The position numbers and the translations under genes were made by a program. Of a stretch of 64,000 bases of DNA, positions 1-8,821 are shown in pieces. Source of the DNA: Alistipes timonensis (GTDB lineage: Bacteria; Bacteroidota; Bacteroidia; Bacteroidales; Muribaculaceae); assembly GCA_023663385.1 (NCBI GenBank), contig JAMPHO010000001.1:279847-343846 (forward strand), given 5' to 3'. The first letter of the stretch is position 1, and the number at the start of each line of letters is the position of its first letter. A model generated the notes under the pieces. The model did not search any database, was not told the origin of the DNA, and worked only from the letters and a program-made list of their open reading frames with translations.

Positions 1-1411
1 CGAAGAGGGCCCAGTACCACCAGAAGCGCACCACCGGGGTGTAGTTTTTGCGGAGGCCCTTGTCGCCGGTCTTGATGTGGAGAATATCGGTGTTCTTAGC
101 CTCGATGTCGCGTTGCTCGGCGCTGATGGTCGTGCCGGAACCTTTGGCCACCTTGACGTCGTAGCCGTCGGCGTGGAGCGTCACATAGCGCCCGGCGGAG
201 GGATCGAAGTATACGAATTCCTGGCGGGGGATGCGGAAGTCGCCCACGCTCTGGGGCACTATGGTGTAGTCAACGGTCATGGTACCAGTGACATTGTTGC
301 CTGATACGCGTGCCCTGACATCGGTTTTCGGGGTGTACTGCTCAAATTCCGAAGGAATCTCGGGTTTCGGGGCCTCGATGTATTTAAGGTTGCCCGAGCC
401 GGTGAGCACATAGGTCAGCGATGCCGCTTCGCCGGTGCGGAGCTGCGTAGGGTTCAGAGATGAGTCGAACTGGAATCGGCCCACCGCGTTGGTGAATCCG
501 GCGGGGCGCGGTTCGGGGAGGGGGGTGATGTTGACCGTCGATGTGTAGGGCTGGAGGCGTACCTCCTTCTCAACGGGGCGGGCCGAATAGAACCAGCCGT
601 TCGACACCCGTTCGAGCTGCACCACGCTGAGGTCATACTTGCCGGAGTTGATTGTCAGCTTACCTGATTTTTGCGGGAAGATGATGCAGCGTTTCAGCAC
701 CGCCGTGATGTAGTTCTGGCCGTTGTAGTGCTCTACCTGGTTGAGCATCGATTGCGCGTCGACCTCTTCGATGAGGAATCCGTCGAACGTCGGGGGCGAG
801 GTCATCATGAACGAGTTGATGCGCTCGTATTTGGTGTAGAGTTTTATCACGCATTCGATGGCCTCCTGTTCGTAGGCGCGGCTTTTGTTGAGTATGATGC
901 GTACGAAAATATCGTCCTTAGAGATCGGTTTCGATGTGTCGTTCTGCGAGTCGGCGTCGGTGACGCTCACCTGCTGATAGCCCCCGCCGCCGTAACCACC
1001 TTGTGACGCGGAGTTTCGCGCCGGGGCCTGGTCGGCCGGGAGTATGGAGAATTTAGTCGGGAGGGTGGAGAGTTTCTTGCCGTCTACGTTAATCGTGGCG
1101 GCGGGGATTGTGAAAGAACCCTCCTTCTCGGCCCTGTAGGTGAAGGTATAGTCGACGGTCGAGGTCGATGTGCTCTGCCCGTTGATATACTGGTAGCTCT
1201 GCATGGTGCTGACACCGGGCGAGGGACTGAGCAGTTTGCAACCCTGTATCGCCGGAGCGTTGAGCCCTGACCCTTCGCCGTTTGTCAGGCGGTAGGTAAC
1301 CTGGAACCGCTGCCCGGCGATCACGTTGCGGGGCGGTTCAACCTTAAACGACTGTGCGGCGGCGCCAATCCACGCCGCCGCGAGTGTCAATATTATGAGT
1401 AGCTTCTTCAT
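1..1411 (-). CDS. batD: BatD, aerotolerance operon protein (3' end outside window)
   Basis: Reading down from an ATG at 1411, the frame stays open to the window edge, so about 470 N-terminal residues are present and the C terminus is missing. It starts with a signal peptide (MKKLLIILTLAAAWIGAAAQ) and continues with beta-rich, immunoglobulin-like extracellular segments, the pattern of BatD/oxygen-tolerance proteins. A Gly/Tyr-rich linker lies near residue 140. The last visible residues (VVRFWWYWALF) look like the start of a membrane segment. BatD is thought to be anchored in the inner membrane with a periplasmic body, working with the VWA proteins BatA and BatB. It is the last gene seen in a minus-strand operon led by moxR. 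A batE gene would be expected beyond position 1. Confidence 0.9.
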   Translation of the reverse strand, partial: MKKLLIILTLAAAWIGAAAQSFKVEPPRNVIAGQRFQVTYRLTNGEGSGLNAPAIQGCKLLSPSPGVSTMQSYQYINGQSTSTSTVDYTFTYRAEKEGSFTIPAATINVDGKKLSTLPTKFSILPADQAPARNSASQGGYGGGGYQQVSVTDADSQNDTSKPISKDDIFVRIILNKSRAYEQEAIECVIKLYTKYERINSFMMTSPPTFDGFLIEEVDAQSMLNQVEHYNGQNYITAVLKRCIIFPQKSGKLTINSGKYDLSVVQLERVSNGWFYSARPVEKEVRLQPYTSTVNITPLPEPRPAGFTNAVGRFQFDSSLNPTQLRTGEAASLTYVLTGSGNLKYIEAPKPEIPSEFEQYTPKTDVRARVSGNNVTGTMTVDYTIVPQSVGDFRIPRQEFVYFDPSAGRYVTLHADGYDVKVAKGSGTTISAEQRDIEAKNTDILHIKTGDKGLRKNYTPVVRFWWYWALF

Positions 1412-1548
1412 ATTCAAAACTCGTTGCCAAGTTTAAAAACATATTATCGAGTTGTGAAACTCATTATCCGGCGTCGGAAGCGCCGGAGAGAGGAGAGAGG
1501 AAGGATAGGGGAGGGAGCTGGGGAGAGAAGGCTGACAGCGGGGAGCGG

Positions 1549-2433
1549 TTACCAGGGCTTGTTGGTAGTGCGGCGTTGCGCACGCTTCTCCTCGCCCTGT
1601 TTCATCAGTTCGACCTTGCGGCGCGTGCCGTTCTCCTTATCCTCCATCGCTTTGAGAATCTGGTTGGCGTTGGCGTCGCTCAGACCACCTTGTTGCTGCT
1701 GTTGCTGCTGCTTTTGGTCCTGTTGCTGCTGTTGCTGCTGTTGCTGCTGTTGCTGTTGTTGTTGCTGCTGGTCCTGTTGGTCCTTGTTCTTATCCTGGTC
1801 CTTCTGGTCATTCTGATCCTGCTGTTGTTGCTGCTGGTCCTGCTGGTCCTTGTTCTGATCCTGGTTTTGGTCCTGGTTCTGGTTCTGGTCTTTGTTTTGA
1901 TCCTTGTTCTGATCCTGCTCTTGCTTTTTGAGCTGGGCGAGGCGCAGGTTTTCGCGGGCGTTGTCGTCCGACGGGTCGCGGCGCAGGGCGTTCTTATAGT
2001 GCTCGATAGCGGCGGCGTAGTCCTCGGCCTTGTAGGATATGTTTCCACGGTCGTAGTACGCGCTCTGCGCGATCTCACTGTTGGGAGCCTGGGCGAGCTT
2101 TGCCATCATGGCGTCGGCGGTGGCCACGAGTGAGTCCCCCTTGTTGGCCATATCGTCGCCGCGCTGCTTGAGGTAGGCCGATGCCAGGTTGAACTGCGCC
2201 GCGGAGTTCTCTGGGTTCTCCTCCAGGGCTTTCTTGTAGCTTATCTCCGCGTCGGCGTATCGCTTGTCGGCATAGAGTTGGTTGCCCTCCTTTATGGCGT
2301 TGCGTTCGCGCTTGGTCGACTTGGGCGGTTCCGGGGCGGCATCGTCCTTGTCGCCGCCGCATGAAGCGAGCGGCAGCGCCATCGCCGCGGCCAGGGCTAA
2401 CGGTAACAGTCGGTATAGATGCTTAACGGTCAT
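1549..2433 (-). CDS. batC: BatC-like TPR lipoprotein with a long poly-Gln/Asp/Asn tract
   Basis: The 294-residue product has a lipoprotein signal (lipobox LASC, Cys25). TPR-type helices cover about residues 45-165, with motifs such as NQLYADKRYADAEISYKKAL and DRGNISYKAEDYAAAIEHYK. Residues 171-248 contain only Gln, Asp, Asn, Lys and Glu, including 17 consecutive Gln at 222-238. A charged tail follows (KVELMKQGEEKRAQRR). Its place between batB and batD and its TPRs identify it as BatC, probably a scaffold for the Bat complex at the periplasmic membrane face. It overlaps the end of batB by 11 bases, which suggests translational coupling. The Gln-rich tract is far longer than a TPR scaffold needs and may be a flexible tether. 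Confidence 0.85.
   Translation of the reverse strand: MTVKHLYRLLPLALAAAMALPLASCGGDKDDAAPEPPKSTKRERNAIKEGNQLYADKRYADAEISYKKALEENPENSAAQFNLASAYLKQRGDDMANKGDSLVATADAMMAKLAQAPNSEIAQSAYYDRGNISYKAEDYAAAIEHYKNALRRDPSDDNARENLRLAQLKKQEQDQNKDQNKDQNQNQDQNQDQNKDQQDQQQQQQDQNDQKDQDKNKDQQDQQQQQQQQQQQQQQQQQDQKQQQQQQQGGLSDANANQILKAMEDKENGTRRKVELMKQGEEKRAQRRTTNKPW
1690..1923 (-). repeat. CAG/CAA-type triplet repeat inside batC
   Basis: This DNA encodes the Gln/Asp/Asn/Lys tract of BatC. On the coding strand it is built of CAG, CAA, GAC/GAT and AAC/AAG triplets in irregular tandem arrays. Gains or losses of whole triplets would keep the frame, so the tract can change length without inactivating the gene. Confidence 0.85.
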
Positions 2434-3475
2434 TGTCGGTAGTTTTTTTGGTGAAGAAGGTGTACTTTTTCAGCCACCCGCTCTTGCGGGGCAGAACGAG
2501 CACGTCGGCCAGAAGTAAGAACAGGGCCAGCCATATGAACACCGGGAACTGCTCGGCCGAAGCCTTGTAGGTAACGTGGCGCAGGTCGCTCTTCTTTATG
2601 TGGTCGAGTCGGTCGATGAGGTTGTCGACGGCCTTGTTGCCCGAGCCGTTGATGTATTCGCCGCCGCCGGCCTTGGCTATTTCCTTGGCTTCGGCCTCGT
2701 TGAGGGCGGTGGTGACGGGTGCGCCGGTCTCATCCTTGAGGAATTCTCCGCGGCGGGCGTCGAGAGGTATGGGCGAGCCCTTGATCGAGCCGACGCCGAT
2801 CACGTCGACCTCGATACCAAGGCTTTTGGCGTAAGAGGCCATCTCGATAGCGTCACCCTCGTGGTTCTCGCCATCGGTAATCACGATGATGGCCTTGTTT
2901 ATATCCTTGTCGGCAGTGAATGAGTTGATCGACATATTTATGGCCGAGCCGATCGCGGTACCCTGCGTGGGTACCATATCGGTCGAGAGCTCGTCGACAT
3001 ACATCCGGGCCGATACAAAGTCGGTAGTGATGGGGAGCTGCGTGTAAGCCTCTCCTGCGAACACTATGAGGCCGACCTTGTCGTTGTCGAGCTTGTCGAT
3101 TAGCCGGTTGAGGATGAACTTGGCGCGCTGCATGCGCGAGATGCCCCCCGGGTCGTCGGTCGACGACGCGAGCATTGAGCGCGAAACGTCGAAGGCGATC
3201 ATCACCTCGATGCCCTGGGTGTTCTCAACCTCTTCCCGTTCGCCGGCACGGGGGCGGGCTACGGCCACGATGAGGCAGGCGAGCGCCAGAAGCTGGAGGG
3301 TGATTTTGATGGCGGGCTTGTACTTAGAGGCGTCGGGCATAAGGTGCTCCAGCTCGGCGGGATTGCCGAACCGGCGCAGCTTGCGGCGGCGCGCCATACG
3401 GCTCAGGAACCAGAGCCCGAAGAGGGCGGGCACCAGGAGCAGCAGGTATAGCAGATATGGATAGGCGAAAGTCAT
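2423..3475 (-). CDS. batB: BatB, VWA-domain membrane protein
   Basis: I place the start at the ATG at 3475, whose first bases overlap the batA stop (ATGA, 4 bases). The frame stays open farther upstream to 3547, but those codons lie inside batA and lack a hydrophobic start. The 350-residue protein begins with a membrane helix (residues 5-24), has a second near 57-73, then a von Willebrand factor A domain. The MIDAS motif DVSRS is at 96-100, with a later TDGEN loop. A C-terminal helix (about 312-330) ends the protein. Two N-terminal helices, VWA and one C-terminal helix is the usual BatA/BatB topology, with the VWA domain on the periplasmic side by family expectation. Confidence 0.92.
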   Translation of the reverse strand: MTFAYPYLLYLLLLVPALFGLWFLSRMARRRKLRRFGNPAELEHLMPDASKYKPAIKITLQLLALACLIVAVARPRAGEREEVENTQGIEVMIAFDVSRSMLASSTDDPGGISRMQRAKFILNRLIDKLDNDKVGLIVFAGEAYTQLPITTDFVSARMYVDELSTDMVPTQGTAIGSAINMSINSFTADKDINKAIIVITDGENHEGDAIEMASYAKSLGIEVDVIGVGSIKGSPIPLDARRGEFLKDETGAPVTTALNEAEAKEIAKAGGGEYINGSGNKAVDNLIDRLDHIKKSDLRHVTYKASAEQFPVFIWLALFLLLADVLVLPRKSGWLKKYTFFTKKTTDNDR

Positions 3476-4461
3476 GGGATGGAGCGCAAGTAGGTTTGAC
3501 GGAGTACGAGCTCCAACAGGAGCAGGGCCAGTGCGGCGAGAGCCCACGGCAGGTAATTATCCTCCGTGTGGGAGAAATTTCGGACGTCGAGTTCCGATTT
3601 TTCCAATTTGTCGATTTCGGCAAACACCTCGGCGAGCACCTTGTTGCCGGTGGCGCGGAAATATTTGCCGCCGGTTATGGAGGCAATCTCCTTGAGGGTG
3701 GCCTCGTCGATTACAACGGGCTGGGGCACATATTCAACCCTACCGAACATATTCACCTGGGGGTAGGGGGCGGTGCCGTTGGTGCCGATGCCTATGGTGT
3801 AGACCTTTATGCCTAACTTGTTGGCGATTTCGGCGGCGGTCAGCGGGGCCACTATGCCGGTGTTGTTCGAGCCGTCGGTAAGGAGTATGATGCTCTTGCT
3901 TTTGGCTTTGCCCTCTTTGATGCGGTTGATGGAGGTCGCCAGGCCGTCGCCTATGGCGGTGCCGTCCTCAAGCATCTCGCGGTTGAGGGCGCCGATATAG
4001 TTGGCCAGCGCGGCGCGGTCGGTGGTCATCGGCACGGCTGAGAATGCCTCGCCGGCGAACACCACCAGGCCCATATTGTCGTTCTCGCGGGAGTTGACGA
4101 ATTTCGAGGCAATCTTCTTGGCCGCTTCGAGTCGGTCGGGCTTGAAGTCGCGGGCGAGCATACTGGAGGATATGTCGAGCGCTATGACCATGTCGGTGCC
4201 CTCTGTTTTGGCCGTGCGCCATGAGTCGCGTGTCTGCGGGCGGGCGAGCGCCACTATCAGGCAGGCCAGCGCCAGGAGCCGCAGGGCGAAAGCGCCGTGA
4301 ATGGCGTACTGCCTCATTGGGCGTCCGAGCCGGGCGAATGGCGCGAGGGTCGACATTGACAGCGCCGCGTGGGCGCCGCGCCGCTTCCAAACGTACCAGC
4401 CGATGAGGGGCACGAGCAGGAGCAGCAGCCAAAGCAGGCCCGGATGTGCGAATTGCGTCAT
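3472..4461 (-). CDS. batA: BatA, VWA-domain membrane protein
   Basis: The 329-residue protein has the same plan as BatB: an N-terminal helix (about 9-24), a second (about 55-73), a VWA domain with MIDAS motif DISSS at residues 96-100 and a TDGSNN loop, and a C-terminal helix ending in a few basic residues. It is a paralogue of its downstream neighbour BatB. The 4-base overlap with batB and the 5-base gap to the upstream gene mark a tight operon. MoxR ATPases commonly act as chaperones for co-encoded VWA proteins, so BatA and BatB are the likely clients of the MoxR encoded at the operon start. Confidence 0.92.
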   Translation of the reverse strand: MTQFAHPGLLWLLLLLVPLIGWYVWKRRGAHAALSMSTLAPFARLGRPMRQYAIHGAFALRLLALACLIVALARPQTRDSWRTAKTEGTDMVIALDISSSMLARDFKPDRLEAAKKIASKFVNSRENDNMGLVVFAGEAFSAVPMTTDRAALANYIGALNREMLEDGTAIGDGLATSINRIKEGKAKSKSIILLTDGSNNTGIVAPLTAAEIANKLGIKVYTIGIGTNGTAPYPQVNMFGRVEYVPQPVVIDEATLKEIASITGGKYFRATGNKVLAEVFAEIDKLEKSELDVRNFSHTEDNYLPWALAALALLLLELVLRQTYLRSIP

Positions 4462-4466
4462 ATATC

Positions 4467-5489
4467 TTATTTCTTAACAGATTCAGTATTAGTGGGGTTG
4501 GCCTTGGGAGAGGCGGTCGCGGCGGGGGCGTTCGGGTCTTCCTCGGGGTCGGGGGCGGGCTTTGTCTCCTCGATGAAGCGCATCGCGTTGTTGTAGGAGC
4601 GCAGGTTGTCGTCGGGGAGGGGTCGCACCTTGGCGAACTTCACGAAGTCGGCGATTTCGACCACCTTCTTCATATACTCGCCCGGCAGACGGGTGTCGGC
4701 GTTCTTCGACAGGGCTCGCATAATCTGCGACGAAGTCATCTCCATAGCGTTGATGCCGAAGCGGTACTGGAGGTATTCGCGGAGAATGTCGATAAGCGAG
4801 GTGTAGAATTCCTTCTCCTGGCCCCGCTCGCAGAGCTGGGCTTCGCGGAGTGCCTGCATCTTCTGTATGGCTATCTCGTAGGGTGGGAGGCGCTTCTTCT
4901 GCGGGAGGATGTTCACCGCCACCTTCTTGGTGAGAATCAGATAGGCGCATACACCTCCGGCTATAACCACGGCGCCGAGGAGCAGCCACAGCCAGTAGTC
5001 AGTCAGCCAGTCGGGCAGAAAGTCATACCAGCGGGATTCGAACTCCGCCGTCGGAGCTATCGGGTGAATATCTTCGAGCTTGCTTACGTCGGCGGGAATA
5101 ACCTTAAGCGTCAGCGGGTTGGTGCGGGCGGTGTCGGGTCCGGAAATCAGCAGGAACGGGGGTATGGTGTACACGCCCGAGTCGAACGACTGCACAAGGA
5201 GCGCCCGCTTGATTTCCACCAGGCCGTTGCCGAGGTCGGTGGTGTCACCCTCGACCCAGTCGAGAGGCTCCACCTCGGGGGGCATCGCGGCCTTGTCGAC
5301 CGCGAGCTGCGACGGGGCGTCGGCGCGGTCGACAATCTCGAACCTTACGGCGGTGACGTTACCCATAAGCATCTGGGCCGAGTCGATGGTGGCCTTCACC
5401 TTCGGGGCGGGAGCCGCTGAGGCGCCGGGACCCGCGGCCATGGCCGCGAGCGCCAGTAGGAGCGATGCTGTCAGTTTTTTGCCAAACAT
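4467..5489 (-). CDS. Bat operon membrane protein with extracytoplasmic N-terminal domain
   Basis: The 340-residue protein starts with a signal peptide (residues 1-25). A beta-rich domain about 130 residues long follows, then one strong membrane helix near 168-190. A soluble helical segment (KKRLPPYEIAIQKMQAL through YNNAMRFIEE) and a Pro/Ala/Asn-rich tail finish it. A protein of this plan (BatD-like or DUF4381-like) usually sits between the DUF58 gene and batA in Bacteroidetes Bat operons. The architecture suggests that it joins periplasmic and cytoplasmic parts of the Bat complex. Its own activity is unknown. The family name is from memory of operon organisation, not a profile search. Confidence 0.75.
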   Translation of the reverse strand: MFGKKLTASLLLALAAMAAGPGASAAPAPKVKATIDSAQMLMGNVTAVRFEIVDRADAPSQLAVDKAAMPPEVEPLDWVEGDTTDLGNGLVEIKRALLVQSFDSGVYTIPPFLLISGPDTARTNPLTLKVIPADVSKLEDIHPIAPTAEFESRWYDFLPDWLTDYWLWLLLGAVVIAGGVCAYLILTKKVAVNILPQKKRLPPYEIAIQKMQALREAQLCERGQEKEFYTSLIDILREYLQYRFGINAMEMTSSQIMRALSKNADTRLPGEYMKKVVEIADFVKFAKVRPLPDDNLRSYNNAMRFIEETKPAPDPEEDPNAPAATASPKANPTNTESVKK

Positions 5490-5562
5490 ATAGTGAGTTA
5501 ACGGTTCTGCGGATTAAAAATGGGTTGTAACGGTTTTCCCGGGTCGGTGGGAGGGGCGGCGC

Positions 5563-6429
5563 TCAGCGGCGCTTGAACAAGCCCATGAGGGCCACGACGT
5601 AATCTTCATCGGTGGGGACGGAGCAGAAATTCACCCGGCACCGCTTGAGGGTGTCCGACATGGTCTGCTGCCTTCCGTACCACCAGCGGCCATATTCATC
5701 GCGCACCTTCTTCGAGGAGGTGTCGACCCATCGGTCGGCGCCGGTTTCGAGGTCGCTCACCCTCATCAGCCCTACGTCGGGGAGCGAGGAGTCGCGTTTG
5801 TCGTATACCTGGATTCCGAACACGTCGTGCTTGTTCGACGCGATCGACAGGGCTTTGTAATAGTCGTTGTTGTCGATGAAGTCGGAAATCAGGAAGGTGG
5901 TGCAGCGTTTCTTCAGCGCGTCGGTGAAGTATCTGAGGGCCATCGAAATGTCGGTGCCCTTGCTTTCCGGGGTGAAGTCGATCAGTTCCCTGATGATGAA
6001 GAGGATGTGCTTGCGCCCTTTCTTCGGGGGAATGAACTTCTCGATTTTGTCGGAGAAGAAAATCACCCCGATTTTGTCGTTGTTCTGTATTGCCGAGAAG
6101 GCGAGCGTGGCGGCTATTTCGGCTATCATCTCGCGCTTCTCCTGCCCGACGGCCCCGAAGAGCCGCGAGCCGCTGACATCGACCAGGAGCATAACGGTGA
6201 GTTCGCGCTCCTCCTCGAATACTTTGACGTAGGGGCGGTTGTGGCGCGCCGTGACGTTCCAGTCGATGTCGCGTATGTCGTCGCCGTACTGGTACTCCCT
6301 GACCTCGGAGAAAGTCATACCGCGCCCCTTGAAGGCCGAGTGGTACTCGCCGGCGAAGATATTCTGCGAGAGGCCGCGGGTTTTGATTTCTATTTTCCTG
6401 ACTTTTTTCAGGAGGTCTTTGGCGTCCAT
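5563..6429 (-). CDS. DUF58 / VWA-like protein of the MoxR-Bat operon
   Basis: The 288-residue soluble protein has the DUF58 signature in its N-terminal third (GRGMTFSEVREYQYGDDIRD, then IDWNVTARH) and a degenerate VWA fold after it (LLVDVSGSRLFG, residues about 100-111, with a DxSxS-like metal site). DUF58 proteins are almost always encoded next to moxR and are thought to be partners or clients of the MoxR ATPase. The gene begins 23 bases after moxR in the same orientation. The length is normal and the fold has no membrane helix, so it probably acts in the cytoplasm or at the membrane face. Confidence 0.9.
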   Translation of the reverse strand: MDAKDLLKKVRKIEIKTRGLSQNIFAGEYHSAFKGRGMTFSEVREYQYGDDIRDIDWNVTARHNRPYVKVFEEERELTVMLLVDVSGSRLFGAVGQEKREMIAEIAATLAFSAIQNNDKIGVIFFSDKIEKFIPPKKGRKHILFIIRELIDFTPESKGTDISMALRYFTDALKKRCTTFLISDFIDNNDYYKALSIASNKHDVFGIQVYDKRDSSLPDVGLMRVSDLETGADRWVDTSSKKVRDEYGRWWYGRQQTMSDTLKRCRVNFCSVPTDEDYVVALMGLFKRR

Positions 6430-6452
6430 AGTGGATGGTGTGGGAGAGTGGG

Positions 6453-7448
6453 TTAGGGTACGATTACCTTGTCGAGGATTTCGGAAATGATCTCGTCGGA
6501 GGTGATGTTGTTGGCCTCAGCCTCGTAGGTGAGCCCGATGCGGTGGCGGAGCACGTCGTGGCATACGGCGCGCACGTCCTCGGGTATCACATAGCCCCTC
6601 TGGCGGAGGAAGGCGTAGGCGCGGGCGGCGCGGGCCAGCGAGATCGACGCGCGAGGCGAGGCGCCGAACGCGATTATGCTCTTGAGGTCGGCCAGGCCGT
6701 ATTCATCGGGGAAGCGGGTGGCGAACACGATGTCGACGATGTAGCGTTCAATTTTCTCGTCGATGTAGATCTGCTCCACGATTTTCTGTGCCTCGATGAT
6801 CTCCTCGGGCTTGAGCAGGGGGCGCACCTCGGTCTTCTGGTTGGAGATGTTCTGGCGTATGATGAGCTTCTCCTCCTCGCGGGTGGGGTAGCCAATCACG
6901 ACCTTGAGCAGGAAACGGTCGACCTGCGCCTCGGGCAGGGGGTAGGTGCCTTCCTGTTCGATGGGGTTCTGGGTGGCCATTACCAGGAACGGCTCGTCGA
7001 GGCGGAATGTGCTGTCGCCGATGGTCACCTGGCGCTCCTGCATGGCTTCGAGGAGGGCCGACTGCACCTTGGCCGGGGCGCGGTTGATTTCGTCGGCGAG
7101 CACGAAGTTGGCGAAGATGGGGCCGCGCTTGATCTGGAACTGCTCCGACTTGACGCTGTAGACCATGGTGCCTATCACGTCGGCGGGGAGGAGGTCGGGG
7201 GTGAACTGTATGCGGCTGTATTTGGCGTCGATGAGCTGGGCGAGGGTTTTGATGGCGAGTGTTTTCGCCAGGCCGGGCACGCCTTCGAGCAGAACGTGGC
7301 CGTTGGAGAGGAGGGCGATGAGCAGCGACTCAACGAGATGTTTCTGACCGACGATAGTCTGGTCCATCCCGCGTGTGATGAGGTTGACGAAGCTGTTCTT
7401 GCTTGCAACCAGGTCGTTTAACTCTCTGATGTTTACCGAGTCACTCAT
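6453..7448 (-). CDS. moxR: MoxR-family AAA+ ATPase
   Basis: The 331-residue AAA+ protein has Walker A GVPGLAKT at residues 56-63, Walker B LADE ending at 120, and a sensor-1 region MATQNPIEQEGTYPLPEAQ at about 158-175. The C-terminal lid (ASPRASISLARAARAYA) is typical of MoxR. It should act as a chaperone-like ATPase that matures the VWA proteins encoded downstream. As the first gene of the Bat operon it is preceded by a long leader and a promoter-like TACTTTTG at 7569-7576. Confidence 0.95.
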   Translation of the reverse strand: MSDSVNIRELNDLVASKNSFVNLITRGMDQTIVGQKHLVESLLIALLSNGHVLLEGVPGLAKTLAIKTLAQLIDAKYSRIQFTPDLLPADVIGTMVYSVKSEQFQIKRGPIFANFVLADEINRAPAKVQSALLEAMQERQVTIGDSTFRLDEPFLVMATQNPIEQEGTYPLPEAQVDRFLLKVVIGYPTREEEKLIIRQNISNQKTEVRPLLKPEEIIEAQKIVEQIYIDEKIERYIVDIVFATRFPDEYGLADLKSIIAFGASPRASISLARAARAYAFLRQRGYVIPEDVRAVCHDVLRHRIGLTYEAEANNITSDEIISEILDKVIVP

Positions 7449-7568
7449 AAATGAATTCTTTGTGGTGGGTATTTCGTTTTCGTTTTATTCGGATGTGATG
7501 AACGGGCGGCAGATTCCGGGCGTCCCTCGACGGGAGAAAGGTGAGTCTGCCGCGGCCGATCCGTGATG

Positions 7569-7576
7569 CAAAAGTA
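7569..7576 (-). promoter_or_regulatory. -7 box of the moxR-bat operon
   Basis: On the minus strand this reads TACTTTTG, a full match to the Bacteroidetes -7 consensus TAnnTTTG. It would start a transcript about 115 bases upstream of moxR. No TTTG is found at the expected distance, so the -33 element is weak. Confidence 0.6.
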
Positions 7577-7657
7577 TGGAATTAAGCCGCTAAAACGTTA
7601 AAACGAATTGTTAATTTTGTCTATCAAGTATAAACCTCTATTAAGTTTTAAAGATTT

Positions 7658-8821
7658 TTAGCGGTTATTTTCGATAATCTCAATTGCCTTTCGCTCTGCG
7701 GCTTGCTCCGAGAGTTTGTCGCCCGCCTTGATGCCGTATTTCTCGGCCGGGGGGATCACCACTATGGTGTTCGGGGCTATATTGTCGGGGTTGGCTATTA
7801 TGCCCTTGTTCTCCTCGTAGATATATACCCAGAAAATCTTTCGTCCGTAGTGGTCGCGCGCCATGGTGGTGAGATAGCGGTTGCCGCGCACGGTGTCGTA
7901 GACCGCCTCGGGCTTGGTTGCCGGAGGGGTGGCGACTGCGGCGGGCGCTCCCTGGGGAGCGGCGGCGCTGTCGGGTGCTTGCACCGCTACGGTGTCGGCG
8001 GCGGGAGCCGGAGCGGCCTCGTCGCGCTCCCGCGGGGCCGTGTCGGACGTCACGTTGACGTATCCGGCTGATACTTCAACGCTCCCGGCCCCTTTAAGGT
8101 TTAACTCGGGGTAAAGGAAATACCCGGCGGCCAGTCCGACCATTATGCCGGCCAGCGCGGCGAGGATGCCGGTAAGCCAGGGGTGCTCGCGCACGACGAC
8201 TTTCACCACTCGGGGTTCCTCGGGAGCCGGGGGGGTGGAGGGCTTGGGAGTGATGGGAGATTTGGGAAGATTGGGAGTAATGGGAGTAATGGGAGGGGTG
8301 GGAGGAGTGGGTGTGGTGGGAGGAGTGGGCGCCGCGGCCTCTATTAGCGCGGGCTCCTTGGAATCAGGCTCTTCGGGAGAGGGCTCTTCAACGGGCTCTT
8401 CCTCAGGCTCCTCAACGGGCATTTCCTCGGGAGCTTCTACATCAATGACCTCTTCCTCGGTAATTGCTTCCTCGCGGTTCTCTTCGATGGTTACCTCCTC
8501 GGAGAGGATTTCGTCGGGCAGGTCATCGGCGGGGAGCTCGGTGCCGTCGAGCTCCACCGGCTCGAAGATTGAGAACGGGGCGTTGATTTCCGCCGCCACC
8601 GCCGGGTCGGCCTCGAACGAGGGGTTCCCTTCGGAGTCGGTGCTGAAAGTGCCGAGCCCCTTGATTTTCACCACGCCGTCGCTCCGCAGGGCGGCGGTGA
8701 TGGTGTCGGTCACAGCTGCTACGAACGCTTCAGCGGCCGCGGCGCTCACGCCGCATCGTTCGGCCAGCGCCGCGGCGAGTGCTGGCAGCGGCATTGTGCC
8801 CTGATGGTATTCCCCGCTCAT
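7658..8821 (-). CDS. HU-like domain fused to a membrane anchor and LysM-like domain
   Basis: This 387-residue protein has four parts. Residues 1-90 resemble a diverged HU/IHF subunit (VVKIKGLGTFS at 50-60). Residues 95-205 are acidic, then Pro/Thr-rich. A single membrane helix lies at about 215-236. After an Ala/Pro linker, residues 308-358 resemble a LysM domain (TVRGNRYLTTMARDHYGRK, then NPDNIAPNTIVVIPP). The start codon overlaps the stop of an HU gene (ATGA), so the two are probably translated together and may interact. The layout puts a DNA-binding domain inside the cell and a peptidoglycan-binding domain outside. Proteins of this kind are known in Bacteroidetes, but their role is not established. 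The tail could also be only SPOR- or LysM-like. Confidence 0.75.
   Translation of the reverse strand: MSGEYHQGTMPLPALAAALAERCGVSAAAAEAFVAAVTDTITAALRSDGVVKIKGLGTFSTDSEGNPSFEADPAVAAEINAPFSIFEPVELDGTELPADDLPDEILSEEVTIEENREEAITEEEVIDVEAPEEMPVEEPEEEPVEEPSPEEPDSKEPALIEAAAPTPPTTPTPPTPPITPITPNLPKSPITPKPSTPPAPEEPRVVKVVVREHPWLTGILAALAGIMVGLAAGYFLYPELNLKGAGSVEVSAGYVNVTSDTAPRERDEAAPAPAADTVAVQAPDSAAAPQGAPAAVATPPATKPEAVYDTVRGNRYLTTMARDHYGRKIFWVYIYEENKGIIANPDNIAPNTIVVIPPAEKYGIKAGDKLSEQAAERKAIEIIENNR
8228..8329. repeat. Nine-base TGGGA-type minisatellite within coding sequence
   Basis: On the plus strand a nine-base unit of the form nTGGGAnnn repeats about ten times. It encodes the Pro/Thr/Ile linker (about residues 165-198) of the HU-LysM fusion. 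The same type of unit recurs at 19624-19690 in non-coding DNA. Confidence 0.8.

Noticed and set aside
1576..2133. A frame rich in Leu/Val opposite the batC repeat
   Set aside because: It is the reverse reading of the Gln-codon repeat; the poly-Leu sequence is a by-product.
3476..3547. Longer N terminus of BatB
   Set aside because: These codons lie inside batA, and the first hydrophobic segment begins right after the ATG at 3475.
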